This document shows, piece after piece, positions 35,221 to 44,189 of a DNA stretch of 64,000 bases. The notes beneath the pieces are model-generated. The model searched no databases, had not been told where the DNA came from, and saw only the letters and a program-made list of their open reading frames with translations. Both the position numbers and the translations under genes were made by a program. Source of the stretch: UBA4416 sp943362175 (GTDB taxonomy: Bacteria; Bacteroidota; Bacteroidia; B-17B0; Aurantibacillaceae); assembly GCA_943362175.1 (NCBI GenBank), contig CALRIU020000020.1, positions 1 to 64,000 on the forward strand, read 5' to 3'. Position 1 is the stretch's first letter, and every line of letters starts with the position of its first letter.

Positions 35221-36306
35221 CTATGGAATCGTGAAATTGATCTGTGTACTTACCGTGGCCGTTCCTGTAGCCGGCAATACCAGCGTGGTATTCGTGGCGC
35301 TGAACCAGTCGCCGCTGTTGGATGTGCCATTGCCATCGTGATCATACACGGCATACACATAGTAGGTTCCGGGATGCATGTAGTTGAATACAAAGCTTTG
35401 ATCGTTGGCCGCGAGGATCACATAGCGTGAGCGGTATGTTAAGTTTGCCGCATTATAAGTCATACCGCTCAGCAGGGGCTGTGTTGTGATCACCAGGAAT
35501 ACTTTTTTGGAAGCATTGGGCACATGCGCGCCATCGTAGGTGTAATTTACCGTTGCCCGGCCCAGATAAGGCTGCGCCGTTTCCGGATAAGGCTCTGTGG
35601 TAGCATTGTAGTAGATGGCTTCCGACTGCCCGATAAAGGCCGTGGAAAAATCCTTGGTCATTGTTGGCTTGGGAAAGGCAAACTGTGTCACCGCCGGCCC
35701 GGCGGAAGTACTGTCCTGCAGCCTGGCGCGCCAGGTCATGTGTGGCGTGGACGAAGGCTGTGTATTGTATTTGTTGGTATAGGACTTAATGATGAGGCTG
35801 TCGGACTTGCGGATTACCTCGGTATAGGCCCTGCTCCTGCCTTTCACGATCTCTGCAAAACGGTAATAGGATTGTCCGGCTGTTTCGGAAACGCTATCGG
35901 CTAAAAAATACGATACGCGGTGCATGCCATTGAAAGAACCGCCATTGCGAAAGGCCACCCTCAGCTGGTTATTGTATTTTGCGATGAAGAAGGACATGTG
36001 AATGTCGTTCAGCGTATCAAGCTCATTTTTGGCTGAGATCTGATTTTCGGAGATGGGCCTGAAATCCACGATCCATTCGGGATAGCCTCCAAGGGGCGTT
36101 GTGGAGGTCACCGGGCCGTTCCAGATACCCTTCACCTTATTCAGCACGCCATAACCAATCACAGAAGTGCTGACCGGGCCGGAAGTTGTGCCGGTGGTCG
36201 TTACCGGAGGGGTTTCCTCCTCTTCTTCCTTTTTATCCTTACACGATTTACAACCAGGTAAAGCAACGGCAATGGAAGCCAACAGAAAGAGAGTGGTAAT
36301 CCTCAT
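35221..36306 (-). CDS. Lipoprotein of unknown function
   Basis: A 361-residue lipoprotein: signal ending SIAVALPGC, then CKSCKDKKEEEEE, a charged linker and a Thr-rich spacer. The body (~55-361) appears beta-rich and ends in a small Ig-like domain with YYVYAVYDHDGNGTSNSGDW, where D-x-D-x-N-G resembles a calcium loop. No enzyme motif. It may be surface-exposed. The GT2 gene lies 15 bases upstream on the same strand, so the two may share a transcript. Confidence 0.7.
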   Translation of the reverse strand: MRITTLFLLASIAVALPGCKSCKDKKEEEEETPPVTTTGTTSGPVSTSVIGYGVLNKVKGIWNGPVTSTTPLGGYPEWIVDFRPISENQISAKNELDTLNDIHMSFFIAKYNNQLRVAFRNGGSFNGMHRVSYFLADSVSETAGQSYYRFAEIVKGRSRAYTEVIRKSDSLIIKSYTNKYNTQPSSTPHMTWRARLQDSTSAGPAVTQFAFPKPTMTKDFSTAFIGQSEAIYYNATTEPYPETAQPYLGRATVNYTYDGAHVPNASKKVFLVITTQPLLSGMTYNAANLTYRSRYVILAANDQSFVFNYMHPGTYYVYAVYDHDGNGTSNSGDWFSATNTTLVLPATGTATVSTQINFTIP

Positions 36307-36321
36307 AGGTATGTGATTTAG

Positions 36322-37071
36322 CTATTTTTTACGGATGTAAATCCTGCTCTTCGCCAGGCCCAGCTTATTGAAGAAATGCGTGAACGACACTCCCAATACA
36401 CCCAGGCCGTATTTCATACTGCGCCGGAAGTTGATCGAGCTAGCTTCGGGGAAGTATTTGGTAGGACAGGTAATCTCTGCGATCTCAAAGCCTGCGTAAA
36501 AGATCTGTGAGATCATCTGGTTATCGAACACAAAATCATCGGAGTTCTCATGATAGCTGATGGTTTCTAGGATCTCCCTGTTGAAGGCCCTGTAGCCTGT
36601 ATGATACTCGCTCAGCTTTTGGTTGATGAGCACATTTTGTGTCAGGGTGAGGCAGCGGTTGAAGATGTATTTATACATGGGCATACCGCCTTTGAGCGCA
36701 CCTTTGCCGAGGATCCGGGAGCCGAATACGGAAGGATACAGGTCGTTGGCGATCATGTAGCTCATGCTCTGGATCAGCTTGGGTGTATACTGGTAATCGG
36801 GGTGCAGCATGATCACGATATCGGCACCGATGGCAAGCGCCGTGTCGTAGCAGGTTTTCTGGTTCCCGCCATAGCCCTTGTTTTTTTCGTGACGGATCAC
36901 ATGCCTGATGCCGAGCTGACGTCCTACCTCGGAGGTATTATCTTTACTGTGATCATCCACCAACACCACATCATCCACAATATCAAAGGGGATCTCATCA
37001 TAGGTTCTTTTCAAGGTCAATGCCGCATTGTAGGCCGGCAATACTACCACAATCTTTTTTCCGTTAATCAT
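36322..37071 (-). CDS. Family 2 glycosyltransferase (dolichol-phosphate mannosyltransferase-like)
   Basis: A 249-residue GT-A enzyme; start at the ATG at 37071 (MINGKKIVVVLPAYN). Seen: LPAYNAALTL, the nucleotide-sugar site VLVDDHSKDNT, HPDYQYTP (variant of the DxD metal site), GSRILGKGALKGGMP and HTGYRAFNR. It lacks membrane helices, so it makes a soluble transfer to a lipid or glycan at the inner face of the membrane. Close relatives work in polyisoprenyl-phosphate-sugar formation. Confidence 0.88.
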   Translation of the reverse strand: MINGKKIVVVLPAYNAALTLKRTYDEIPFDIVDDVVLVDDHSKDNTSEVGRQLGIRHVIRHEKNKGYGGNQKTCYDTALAIGADIVIMLHPDYQYTPKLIQSMSYMIANDLYPSVFGSRILGKGALKGGMPMYKYIFNRCLTLTQNVLINQKLSEYHTGYRAFNREILETISYHENSDDFVFDNQMISQIFYAGFEIAEITCPTKYFPEASSINFRRSMKYGLGVLGVSFTHFFNKLGLAKSRIYIRKK

Positions 37072-37238
37072 ATCATACAAAAATAGCAAAGTTTAGATAA
37101 ATTGGCTATAAACATTAAAAAATATCCGTTATTTTAGAGCTTTCATTTCGGACCCCGATCACCAGTAAAACCGGTGAATTGACAGAAATCAGCGTTGGAT
37201 CAGATATACGGTAAACACAACCCTCAAACACAGAAGCC

Positions 37239-38690
37239 CTGAAACTAAAAGTTTTACATAGCTACCTTTTAAAATCTTACCTGCCTCCTTTCTTCCTCAC
37301 GCTTTTCATCGGCGTTTTCGTTTTTTTCCTCATCCACGTATTTACCTACATGGACGATATTATCGGCAAGGGCATGACTTTCTGGGTGCTTACCAAATTC
37401 TTCTCGTACTCCTTCATTACGTTTATTCCCGTAGCCATGCCGCTGGCCGTTCTCCTCTCTTCCATCATGACCTTCGGCAACCTGGCGGAAAATTACGAGC
37501 TGGCAGCCATGAAGTCTTCCGGGCTTTCGCTGTTTAAGGTTCTGAGGCCTTTGTTGGCCTTCATCGTTTTCCTGGCCGGCCTTACTTTTGTCTTCAACAA
37601 TTTTACGCTTCCGAGCATTACCCTCAAATCTGCCCACCTGCTTTGGGACATCCGGCAGGCCAAGCCAACACTCAGCATCAAAGAAGGCATATATTATAAC
37701 CAGCTGAAGGGCTACAGCATTAAGACGGCTAAAAAAAATAAAGACGGAAAAACGCTCTACAACCTTTCTATTTACGACCACCACGAAGGGATGGGCAACA
37801 ACATCCAGCTCTATGCCGACAGCGGCGCCATGCAGCCCTCGGCAGACACCAATTACCTGCAGATCAGGCTCCATGACGGGGTGCGCTACGACGATGCCGT
37901 GAAGGAGGAGGAACAAAAAAGCAGCCGCCCGCTGACGCAGCTCTTCTTTAAGCAGCTGAATGTGAATGTGGACATGAGCGACTTTAAAATGAAAAACACG
38001 GAGGAGGACCTCTTTAAGAACCACCATGAAATGATGAACGTGTGGCAGATTGACGATCAGCTCGACACCTTTGATCTGGAAATCTTCACCAAATACCGCT
38101 ACCTCAAAAACCAATTCGATAATTATTTCTTTACCAGAACTTATCATACTGCTTCGATGAAAGTAAAGCACCTCAACCTGAATGCGTTTTATGCGTCCCT
38201 GAACAAAGATGATTTCAGGCGAAGCGTAGAGAACGCGCAGAACCTGGCGCGCAACTCCAGCGGCTTCATCGATTCGGTAAACGAAGAGATATCCGGGAAA
38301 CGTTACCAGAAAACAGATTGGCAATTGGGCTGGCACAAGAAGATCAACATTTCCTTTGCCTGCATCGTGCTTTTCTTTGTGGGCGCTTCGCTGGGCGCTA
38401 TCATCCGCAAAGGCGGCATGGGGCTTCCGGTTGTGGTTGCCGTGCTTTTCTTCCTGCTTTATTACATCGTCAATATCATTTATGAGCGCATGGTGGATGA
38501 GGGCATTTACAATGTGGTGTTCGGGGCCTGGTTCCCACTCTGCCTGTTTATGCCTATCGGTATTTTCCTTACGTATAAGGCCGCCAAGGATTCCGCATTG
38601 TTTGACATCACTCTTTACCTGGACCCGGTTAAGAATTTCTTCAAACGGTTTAAAAAAGCGAAGCATGCGGATCCTCCAGCTCAGCAATAA
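37239..38690 (+). CDS. LptF/LptG-family permease, probable non-AUG start
   Basis: Lipopolysaccharide export ABC permease (inner-membrane, with LptB ATPase). The part from the ATG at 37350 begins inside the protein (YMDDIIGKGMTF). The frame is open upstream to 37215, and residues encoded from CTG at 37239 (LKLKVLHSYLLKSYLPPF, then LTLFIGVFVFFLIHVF) give the expected N-terminal helix of the family. No ATG, GTG or TTG codon precedes that helix in frame. With CTG as start the protein is 483 residues. Four further helices, a periplasmic domain (~115-330) and MTFGNLAENYELAAMKSSG are typical. The last 26 bases overlap the GT4 gene. Confidence 0.8.
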   Translation: MKLKVLHSYLLKSYLPPFFLTLFIGVFVFFLIHVFTYMDDIIGKGMTFWVLTKFFSYSFITFIPVAMPLAVLLSSIMTFGNLAENYELAAMKSSGLSLFKVLRPLLAFIVFLAGLTFVFNNFTLPSITLKSAHLLWDIRQAKPTLSIKEGIYYNQLKGYSIKTAKKNKDGKTLYNLSIYDHHEGMGNNIQLYADSGAMQPSADTNYLQIRLHDGVRYDDAVKEEEQKSSRPLTQLFFKQLNVNVDMSDFKMKNTEEDLFKNHHEMMNVWQIDDQLDTFDLEIFTKYRYLKNQFDNYFFTRTYHTASMKVKHLNLNAFYASLNKDDFRRSVENAQNLARNSSGFIDSVNEEISGKRYQKTDWQLGWHKKINISFACIVLFFVGASLGAIIRKGGMGLPVVVAVLFFLLYYIVNIIYERMVDEGIYNVVFGAWFPLCLFMPIGIFLTYKAAKDSALFDITLYLDPVKNFFKRFKKAKHADPPAQQ

Positions 38691-39858
38691 AGCACCCTAT
38701 CCTGCAAACGATGGAAGCTCTATTGCCATCTACAACCTGGCGGAAGGACTGGCTGATAACGGTGTGGAGCTGCACCTGCTCACCATCAATACCAAAAAGC
38801 ATTTCAAACCTGACTCCGAGGTGCCGCAGGCGTTTAAAGACAAAACACATTACGCCTCGGTATACCGGAATACGGACACTTCCGTGGGTGGGGCCCTTTC
38901 CAATTTATGTTCGTCGCAATCGTATTTTGTGAGCCGCTTTTTTTTCAGGGATTTTGAGGAAGCGCTTATCCGCAGGCTGAAAGCGCAGCCCTTCGACCTG
39001 GTACAGCTGGAGGGCGTGTTCATGGCCTCTTACATCCCGCTGATCAGGCAACATTCCCGGGCAAAGATCAGCATCAGGGCCCATAACCTGGAGCACCAGA
39101 TCTGGGAACGGCACCTGGCCAACGAGCCTAACGTTTTCAAAAAACATTACCTCAGGCTACAAAACAACCGGCTCAGGCGCTTTGAGCTGGATGCCTTTGC
39201 CAAAGCGGATGCCATTGTGGCGATCACCGACGAGGATAAAAAAAATATTCAAAAGCTGGTTCCGCACAAAGCGCTCTATACCTGCCTCACGGGCATTAAC
39301 CTCAACACGTACCAAAACGTGGAAAGGCCCTCCGAAGCCAATACGCTCTTTCATTTTGCGTCGATGGACTGGATGCCGAATGAAGAGGCCGTGAGCTGGC
39401 TGCTGGAGAAGGTATGGCCGGGGATTTTGAAACAGCTCCCGGAAAGCAGGCTGGTGCTGGCCGGAAAAAATATGCCCGAAAAATTCAGGCGCCTGGCAGA
39501 CAAAAACCTGACGGTGATTGAGCATGTGAACAGCTCTGCGGAATTTTACAAAACCTACGATATCATGCTGGTGCCTCTATGGTCGGGCAGCGGGCTCCGG
39601 ATCAAGCTGGTGGAAGGACTGGCTTATGGCAAAGCGATTGTTACCACCAGCATTGGCGCCGAAGGAATTCCGTATACCAACCACAAAAACCTGATCGTAG
39701 CCGACAGCCCGGAGGAGTTTAGGACAGCGATTGCCTCACTGCTCAGCGACGAGCAGAAAAAGAAAACGCTGCAAACACAGGCCCGGCTGCTGGCAGAATC
39801 TCATTTTGATTACAAACGTATCGGCGCTGACCTATTGACCTTTTACAAGACACTGTGA
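38665..39858 (+). CDS. Family 4 glycosyltransferase
   Basis: A 397-residue GT-B enzyme, start at the ATG at 38665 (MRILQLSNKAPYPANDGSSIAIYNLAEGL; the longer open frame overlaps the permease out of frame). N-terminal acceptor domain contains APYPANDGSS and VSRFFFR; C-terminal domain contains FHFASMDWMPNEEAV, LAGKNMPE, and the donor-binding GSGLRIKLVEGLAYG with the E-x7-E-like motif. It overlaps the LptF-like gene by 26 bases, suggesting joint expression and a role in surface polysaccharide or LPS. Confidence 0.88.
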   Translation: MRILQLSNKAPYPANDGSSIAIYNLAEGLADNGVELHLLTINTKKHFKPDSEVPQAFKDKTHYASVYRNTDTSVGGALSNLCSSQSYFVSRFFFRDFEEALIRRLKAQPFDLVQLEGVFMASYIPLIRQHSRAKISIRAHNLEHQIWERHLANEPNVFKKHYLRLQNNRLRRFELDAFAKADAIVAITDEDKKNIQKLVPHKALYTCLTGINLNTYQNVERPSEANTLFHFASMDWMPNEEAVSWLLEKVWPGILKQLPESRLVLAGKNMPEKFRRLADKNLTVIEHVNSSAEFYKTYDIMLVPLWSGSGLRIKLVEGLAYGKAIVTTSIGAEGIPYTNHKNLIVADSPEEFRTAIASLLSDEQKKKTLQTQARLLAESHFDYKRIGADLLTFYKTL

Positions 39859-39985
39859 GTCGCCCTCCCGCAGACACCGCAGATGTTTTCAGAATAAATA
39901 AACCGCTCACTCATCATAGCACCCCTGTCATCCCCGCCTGAAGGAATATTCGGTCAGGCGCGTTCGGAATTAAACCCTATAAAAC

Positions 39986-40016
39986 AAAAAATCCCTCACG
40001 GATTCGTGAAGGATTT
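39986..40016 (-). terminator. Terminator of the small lipoprotein gene
   Basis: On the minus strand stem AATCCTTCACG / CGTGAGGGATT (one G-T pair, loop AATC) with a T-run after it, 20 bases beyond the stop at 40036. Confidence 0.7.
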
Positions 40017-40035
40017 CTTAAGGACAAATATAATC

Positions 40036-40392
40036 TTACTTAACGGTAATGGTTTTCTCAACGGTTTTACCTTCTTCGAGCTTAATGATGCCGGTACCAA
40101 CCATCGAGCTGGTGCCTGCCGCACGGATATCGAGAATAGCCGGTAATTTAAAAGTATAGGTGCTGGTTCCGCTGCCATCCGATACGCCTTCTGCTTTCAG
40201 GTCGGCTTCTACAGTAGAGCCGGAAGCAGTTTTTACATTGGCATATACTTTTACTTTCACATTGGATAAGGGCATCCCCTTACTGTCTACGGTCACAATG
40301 TTCAGCTTGCAATCTGTTTTCTTCTCGCAGGAAGTGGATAATCCTAAAACGAGTAAAAGGCCGGTACAGGCAGCAAATAGTCTTACTTTCAT
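40036..40392 (-). CDS. Small lipoprotein with Ig-like (carboxypeptidase-regulatory) fold
   Basis: A 118-residue lipoprotein: signal with LGLSTSC lipobox (Cys about residue 22), followed by a single beta-sandwich of about 85 residues (CKLNIVTVDSKGMPLSNVKVKV, TYTFKLPAILDIRA, TVEKTITVK). Similar domains occur as single-copy surface lipoproteins of unknown role. It stands alone with its own terminator. Confidence 0.72.
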   Translation of the reverse strand: MKVRLFAACTGLLLVLGLSTSCEKKTDCKLNIVTVDSKGMPLSNVKVKVYANVKTASGSTVEADLKAEGVSDGSGTSTYTFKLPAILDIRAAGTSSMVGTGIIKLEEGKTVEKTITVK

Positions 40393-40454
40393 TTTTATAT
40401 TAATTAATATGGATTAATATTGTAGTTCAAATATACTAAAATTTTCATAATTCA

Positions 40455-41285
40455 ATGCCTTGCCGGACGATAATATTGATTCTGATCCTTGTTTCAATGA
40501 TTAAAACAGGGGTTTCCCAGAGCTTTTCAAAAGAAACCATCCTGATTTCCACCATCCATGGAAACATGAAACTAAAGCTGTTTAACGAAACGCCCCTGCA
40601 CCGCGACAACTTCCTGAAACTGGTAAAAACGCATTTTTACGACAGCCTGATGTTCCACCGGGTAATCGCGGAATTCATGATCCAGGGAGGTGACCCTGAC
40701 AGCAAAACAGCCGACCAGTTTAAAGTGCTGGGCGACGGCGACCTCAACTACACGGTTCCCGCAGAATTCAGGCCGGAGCTGTTTCATAAAAAAGGGATGT
40801 TGTGTGCCGCCCGCAACGGCGATGATGTGAATCCGACGAAAGCCTCTTCGGCCTGCCAGTTCTATATTGTACAGGGAAAGCCAAGAACGGAGGAAGACCT
40901 CAAATCCTTTGAAAGGCGCATCAACAAGCCGCTGATCAACCGCCTTAAAGATTCCGTCTTAAACCTCCCGGAAAACAAGCTCCTGAAAGAAAAGATCGCG
41001 GCGTATAAAGGTGTCAATAACGACAGCCTCCTGATCTATACCAAAGTATTGACTGAAAAAACAGACAAAGCTTATGAGCTGGCGCCTCACTATACCTTTC
41101 CGGAAGCACATAAAGCGGTGTACAAAACCCTGGGCGGAACGCCTCACCTCGACACCAACTATACCCTATTCGGCGAGGTCATCGAAGGCCTCGAAGTCAT
41201 CGATCGCATTGCTGCCGCCCGAACCGGCAAGAACGATCGCCCGCTCACGGACATCCGCATGAAGATCAGCCTTGTGCAGGAGTAA
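40455..41285 (+). CDS. Exported cyclophilin-type peptidyl-prolyl isomerase with insertion
   Basis: A 276-residue protein with signal peptide (IILILILVSMIKTGVSQ). The cyclophilin fold is in two parts: FNETPLHRDNFLKLVKTHFYDSLMFHRVI core (HRVIAEFMIQGGDP and FRPELFHKKGMLCAARN), then ASSACQFYIVQGKP, an insertion of about 75 residues (helical, Lys/Leu/Asn-rich), then YTLFGEVIEGLEVIDRIA. It should catalyse proline isomerisation in the periplasm for outer-membrane or secreted proteins. The insertion may bind clients. Confidence 0.85.
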   Translation: MPCRTIILILILVSMIKTGVSQSFSKETILISTIHGNMKLKLFNETPLHRDNFLKLVKTHFYDSLMFHRVIAEFMIQGGDPDSKTADQFKVLGDGDLNYTVPAEFRPELFHKKGMLCAARNGDDVNPTKASSACQFYIVQGKPRTEEDLKSFERRINKPLINRLKDSVLNLPENKLLKEKIAAYKGVNNDSLLIYTKVLTEKTDKAYELAPHYTFPEAHKAVYKTLGGTPHLDTNYTLFGEVIEGLEVIDRIAAARTGKNDRPLTDIRMKISLVQE

Positions 41286-41308
41286 TGTAAACGCCATTGA
41301 ATCACACC

Positions 41309-43741
41309 TTAGAACTTCAGGTTGAGCGCCAGCATAAAATTCGTAGGAGCCGCCGGTGCCAGGTAATTCTGCTTATACAGCTGGTCTCCCGAATAAAAGC
41401 TATAGTTGTATCCGTTGGTTTCGTAGACCGTGTTGGAAATATTATAGATCACACCGATCAGGTTAATCTCTTTGATGAGGCGTGTACGGATGGTATAGTT
41501 TACCCGCAGGTCCGTCACAAAGTAGTCGTGGATAGAACGATCAACATCGGAGGTATTATCGAGGTATTGCCTGCCCACATATTTGTTCAATACAGCAATC
41601 TCCAGGTTCCGGACGGGCCTGAAGATGAGATTGGCGGCGGCGATCACATTCGGCGAAAAAGAAATATCCGTTAAGGAGTAAGTCTTTTTATACTGCGTGA
41701 ACACGGTGTAGTTGACATCGCTGCTGTCGATAAACTCCGTGAAATGTTTCACCTTATTCTGAGAGAGGGTAATGTTTCCGTTGAAGGTAAAATACCTGGT
41801 GATGTCGGCACTCAGCTCTGCCTCTACGCCACGCCTGTAGCTGTATTCCACATTGACGCGGTTATAGGCTCCTACATCATTGATTTGCCCGTTGAGCACC
41901 AGCTGGTTTTTATATTCCATGTCGTAGAAATTCAAGCCGATGTTGACATGCTTGAAACGGTGGGTGATCCCTGCCTCGAGGTCGTTCAGCTGCTCGGGCT
42001 TAGGCCTGCTCAGGGCAGTGGACTGTGTGAAATCGTTACGGTTCGGCTCTTTGTTGGCGATACCGTAGCTGGCATACACATTGGTATTGGGTGTCAGCAA
42101 ATAATTGAGGCCGAGCTTCGGGTTGAAGAAGCCATAGCTGGCATCCTGAACAGCCGTATTCACACGCGAGGTATCGAATCCGGTAAAGCTGTAATGGATG
42201 GCGCGGTACTGCAGATCAATGAACACGGTAAATTTGGATGTGGGCTTGATCGTGGTTTTCAGGTACACGTTGCCATCCGTCTTCGTGGCTTTATCATCGT
42301 AGTAACGCGGCTTGAAGTTATTGGGATCGGCAAACTGCGCCCAGATCACCTCGCCGTTGTGCCGGCCGATATAGCTGTTATAGCCACCACCAAGTACAAA
42401 ATTGAGCTTGCTTACAGGACTGTAATTGATATTTCCGAGCACTCCCACAAAATCGTTATCCAGCCAGCGGCGACGAATGAGGTCGGATTTGCTGAGCGTA
42501 TCGTTTGGTGTGATCACATCCGGCATCTTATAAGCTGCCAGCGTTTGTCCCGGCTTATACTGCTCGTAGTAGCCTTTGCCGGCGGTGTAATGCCCTGTAA
42601 GGCTCACATTCAGGCGGCTGTTGATTGTCTGAATATAATGCAGCTGGTAATTATCCTGCTTGTAATTATCCGTTTCGTTATTATAGTATTTGAGATTGCC
42701 ATTGGCATCGTAGTACATCCCGCAGGAATTGAAGGTGCGGTTTCCTGCGTTCAGGCTGTCCTGCAACACATAGTTCCAGGCCTGGTAGGTTTTTTCCTGC
42801 CCGCTGAACATAATGGCTTTCAGCACCGATTTTTTGCCATAGTAACCGCCGGAAATATAATAAGACGTGAGCTTCGAGGATGCCCTGTCGATATAGCCAT
42901 CACTGTTGATCCGCGATGCCCTCGCGTCGAAGGTAAAATGGTTGTTGATGAGACCGGTCCCTGCGGCGATGGTATTTTTGACCGTGTTATAAGAACCGAT
43001 GCTGTTGTTGATTTCCGCATAGGGTTTTTCGCGGAGCAGGTTGGTTTGCATATTGATGCTGGCTCCAAACGCTGCGGCCCCATTCACGGAAGTTCCTACC
43101 CCACGCTGCACCTGGATGCTGTTGGCCGACGACATAATATCCCCCATGTTCACAAAGAACACGCCCTGGCTTTCGGCATCGTTGATGGGAACGCCATTGA
43201 TGGTGAGGTTGATCCGCGTACCGTCTGTGCCGCGGATTCTCATACCGGTGTAGCCTACACCGTTTCCGGCGTCGGAGTTAATCACCACCGACGGCAGGGA
43301 GTTCAGCACGTAAGGCAGGTCCTGCCCGACATTTTGTTTTTTAATATCTTCCGCGTTGAGATCGCTGTGCGCAAAAGCGGAGGTATTATCCACACGCGTG
43401 GAATATACCAGAACTTCATCCAGCGACACATCGCTTTGCGTCAGCATGATCTCGATGGCCATATCGCCTTTCACCTCGATGGAGTCAATCTTTTGCTTGT
43501 AGCCCGCACATTTAGTCACCAATACATAGGTGCCGGGCTTCAGGCCTTTGAAGCTGAACAACCCTTCGGCGTTGGCCTGTGCAGACAGAAAGGTATTTTT
43601 GATACCTACCACTGAAAAGGGAACCGGTTTTTTTTCGGGTGATGAGACGAAGCCGCTGACAGCAAATTGCGCTTTGGATACAGACGTGCATGACAAGGCC
43701 AGAGCAATGCCTGCCGCTGTTCTGAGTGTTTTGAAGGTCAT
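41309..43741 (-). CDS. TonB-dependent receptor under TPP riboswitch control (thiamine-type uptake)
   Basis: An 810-residue outer-membrane importer. Signal peptide ends TSVSKAQ; carboxypeptidase-regulatory-like domain ~25-105 (VSGFVSSPEKKPVPFSVVGIKN); plug ~125-240 with GYTGMRIRGTDGTRINLTINGVP and QVQRGVGTSVNGAAAFG; barrel to the end (NFMLALNLKF). The TPP riboswitch at 43800-43990 lies in its leader, so the carried compound is probably thiamine or a related pyrimidine/thiazole. No thi genes are in the window. Confidence 0.9.
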   Translation of the reverse strand: MTFKTLRTAAGIALALSCTSVSKAQFAVSGFVSSPEKKPVPFSVVGIKNTFLSAQANAEGLFSFKGLKPGTYVLVTKCAGYKQKIDSIEVKGDMAIEIMLTQSDVSLDEVLVYSTRVDNTSAFAHSDLNAEDIKKQNVGQDLPYVLNSLPSVVINSDAGNGVGYTGMRIRGTDGTRINLTINGVPINDAESQGVFFVNMGDIMSSANSIQVQRGVGTSVNGAAAFGASINMQTNLLREKPYAEINNSIGSYNTVKNTIAAGTGLINNHFTFDARASRINSDGYIDRASSKLTSYYISGGYYGKKSVLKAIMFSGQEKTYQAWNYVLQDSLNAGNRTFNSCGMYYDANGNLKYYNNETDNYKQDNYQLHYIQTINSRLNVSLTGHYTAGKGYYEQYKPGQTLAAYKMPDVITPNDTLSKSDLIRRRWLDNDFVGVLGNINYSPVSKLNFVLGGGYNSYIGRHNGEVIWAQFADPNNFKPRYYDDKATKTDGNVYLKTTIKPTSKFTVFIDLQYRAIHYSFTGFDTSRVNTAVQDASYGFFNPKLGLNYLLTPNTNVYASYGIANKEPNRNDFTQSTALSRPKPEQLNDLEAGITHRFKHVNIGLNFYDMEYKNQLVLNGQINDVGAYNRVNVEYSYRRGVEAELSADITRYFTFNGNITLSQNKVKHFTEFIDSSDVNYTVFTQYKKTYSLTDISFSPNVIAAANLIFRPVRNLEIAVLNKYVGRQYLDNTSDVDRSIHDYFVTDLRVNYTIRTRLIKEINLIGVIYNISNTVYETNGYNYSFYSGDQLYKQNYLAPAAPTNFMLALNLKF

Positions 43742-43799
43742 TTAAAATTTCTTTTAGTGTTAAAAATAAACTTCACAAGGGGATGTGACGTTTTCTTAT

Positions 43800-43990
43800 T
43801 AACTGTTTTCCCTACGCAGGCATTACCCTGATCAGGTGCATACAAGGAATTGTGTGGCAATTCTTTGTAATGGGTATAATCTCAGCTTATATCAGTTGGT
43901 GAGTTGGAGCGTTTTTGATTTGGAGAATTGTTGAATCAATCAACAATTTTTTCATTCTTCAACTCAACAACTGATAAGCACCCCTAAAGA
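43800..43990 (-). promoter_or_regulatory. TPP riboswitch (THI element) with extended P3 arm
   Basis: Read on the minus strand: GGGGTGCTT (about 43984), a long arm, then the conserved core AAGCTGAGATTATACCC, ACCTGATCAGGGTAATGCC and GCGTAGGGA (ending near 43806). All invariant TPP-binding segments are present. The arm between GGGGTGC and GCTGAGA is over 90 bases and self-complementary (CTTATCAGTTG / CAACTGATATAAG, then TTGAGTTG / CCAACTCA and an inner hairpin AATTGTTGA / TCAACAATT), far longer than in most THI elements. Confidence 0.9.
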
Positions 43991-43998
43991 TTCTGCGG

Positions 43999-44006
43999 CA
44001 AAGGTA
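43999..44006 (-). promoter_or_regulatory. -7 box for the riboswitch-controlled TonB receptor
   Basis: TACCTTTG on the minus strand (44006-43999) fits TAnnTTTG exactly and would start transcription at about 43990, just before the riboswitch. A -33 box is not clear. Confidence 0.45.
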
Positions 44007-44189
44007 CTAAAAAATCGATTTGCGAATGGCTGATTTTATTAATTGGCTATTAATATCCTGTTTACAAGCAACCTTGCTTCTGTTTTTTGGGCGTCCGGGC
44101 GGGCTTTACGCTCCTATCTTTTTCGCAGGAAGACAAGCCAAAAAGGATGCCCGCTCCAATCCCTGACGCCGGTTCCTGCCGGCATCAAG

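Noticed and set aside
38356..38664. N-terminal extension of the GT4 glycosyltransferase
   Set aside because: The extension is Trp/Ser/Cys-rich and overlaps the permease in another frame; the GT-B fold begins at the ATG at 38665.
37269..38687. Long minus-strand open frame opposite the LptF-like permease (472 codons)
   Set aside because: The plus-strand permease has clear family segments and helices; the reverse frame shows only Lys/His/Glu-rich low-similarity sequence.
41744..43615. Long open frame on the plus strand opposite the TPP-controlled TonB receptor (623 codons)
   Set aside because: It has no recognisable domain, reads as His/Ile/Val-rich antisense sequence, and covers a gene with full receptor motifs and a riboswitch.
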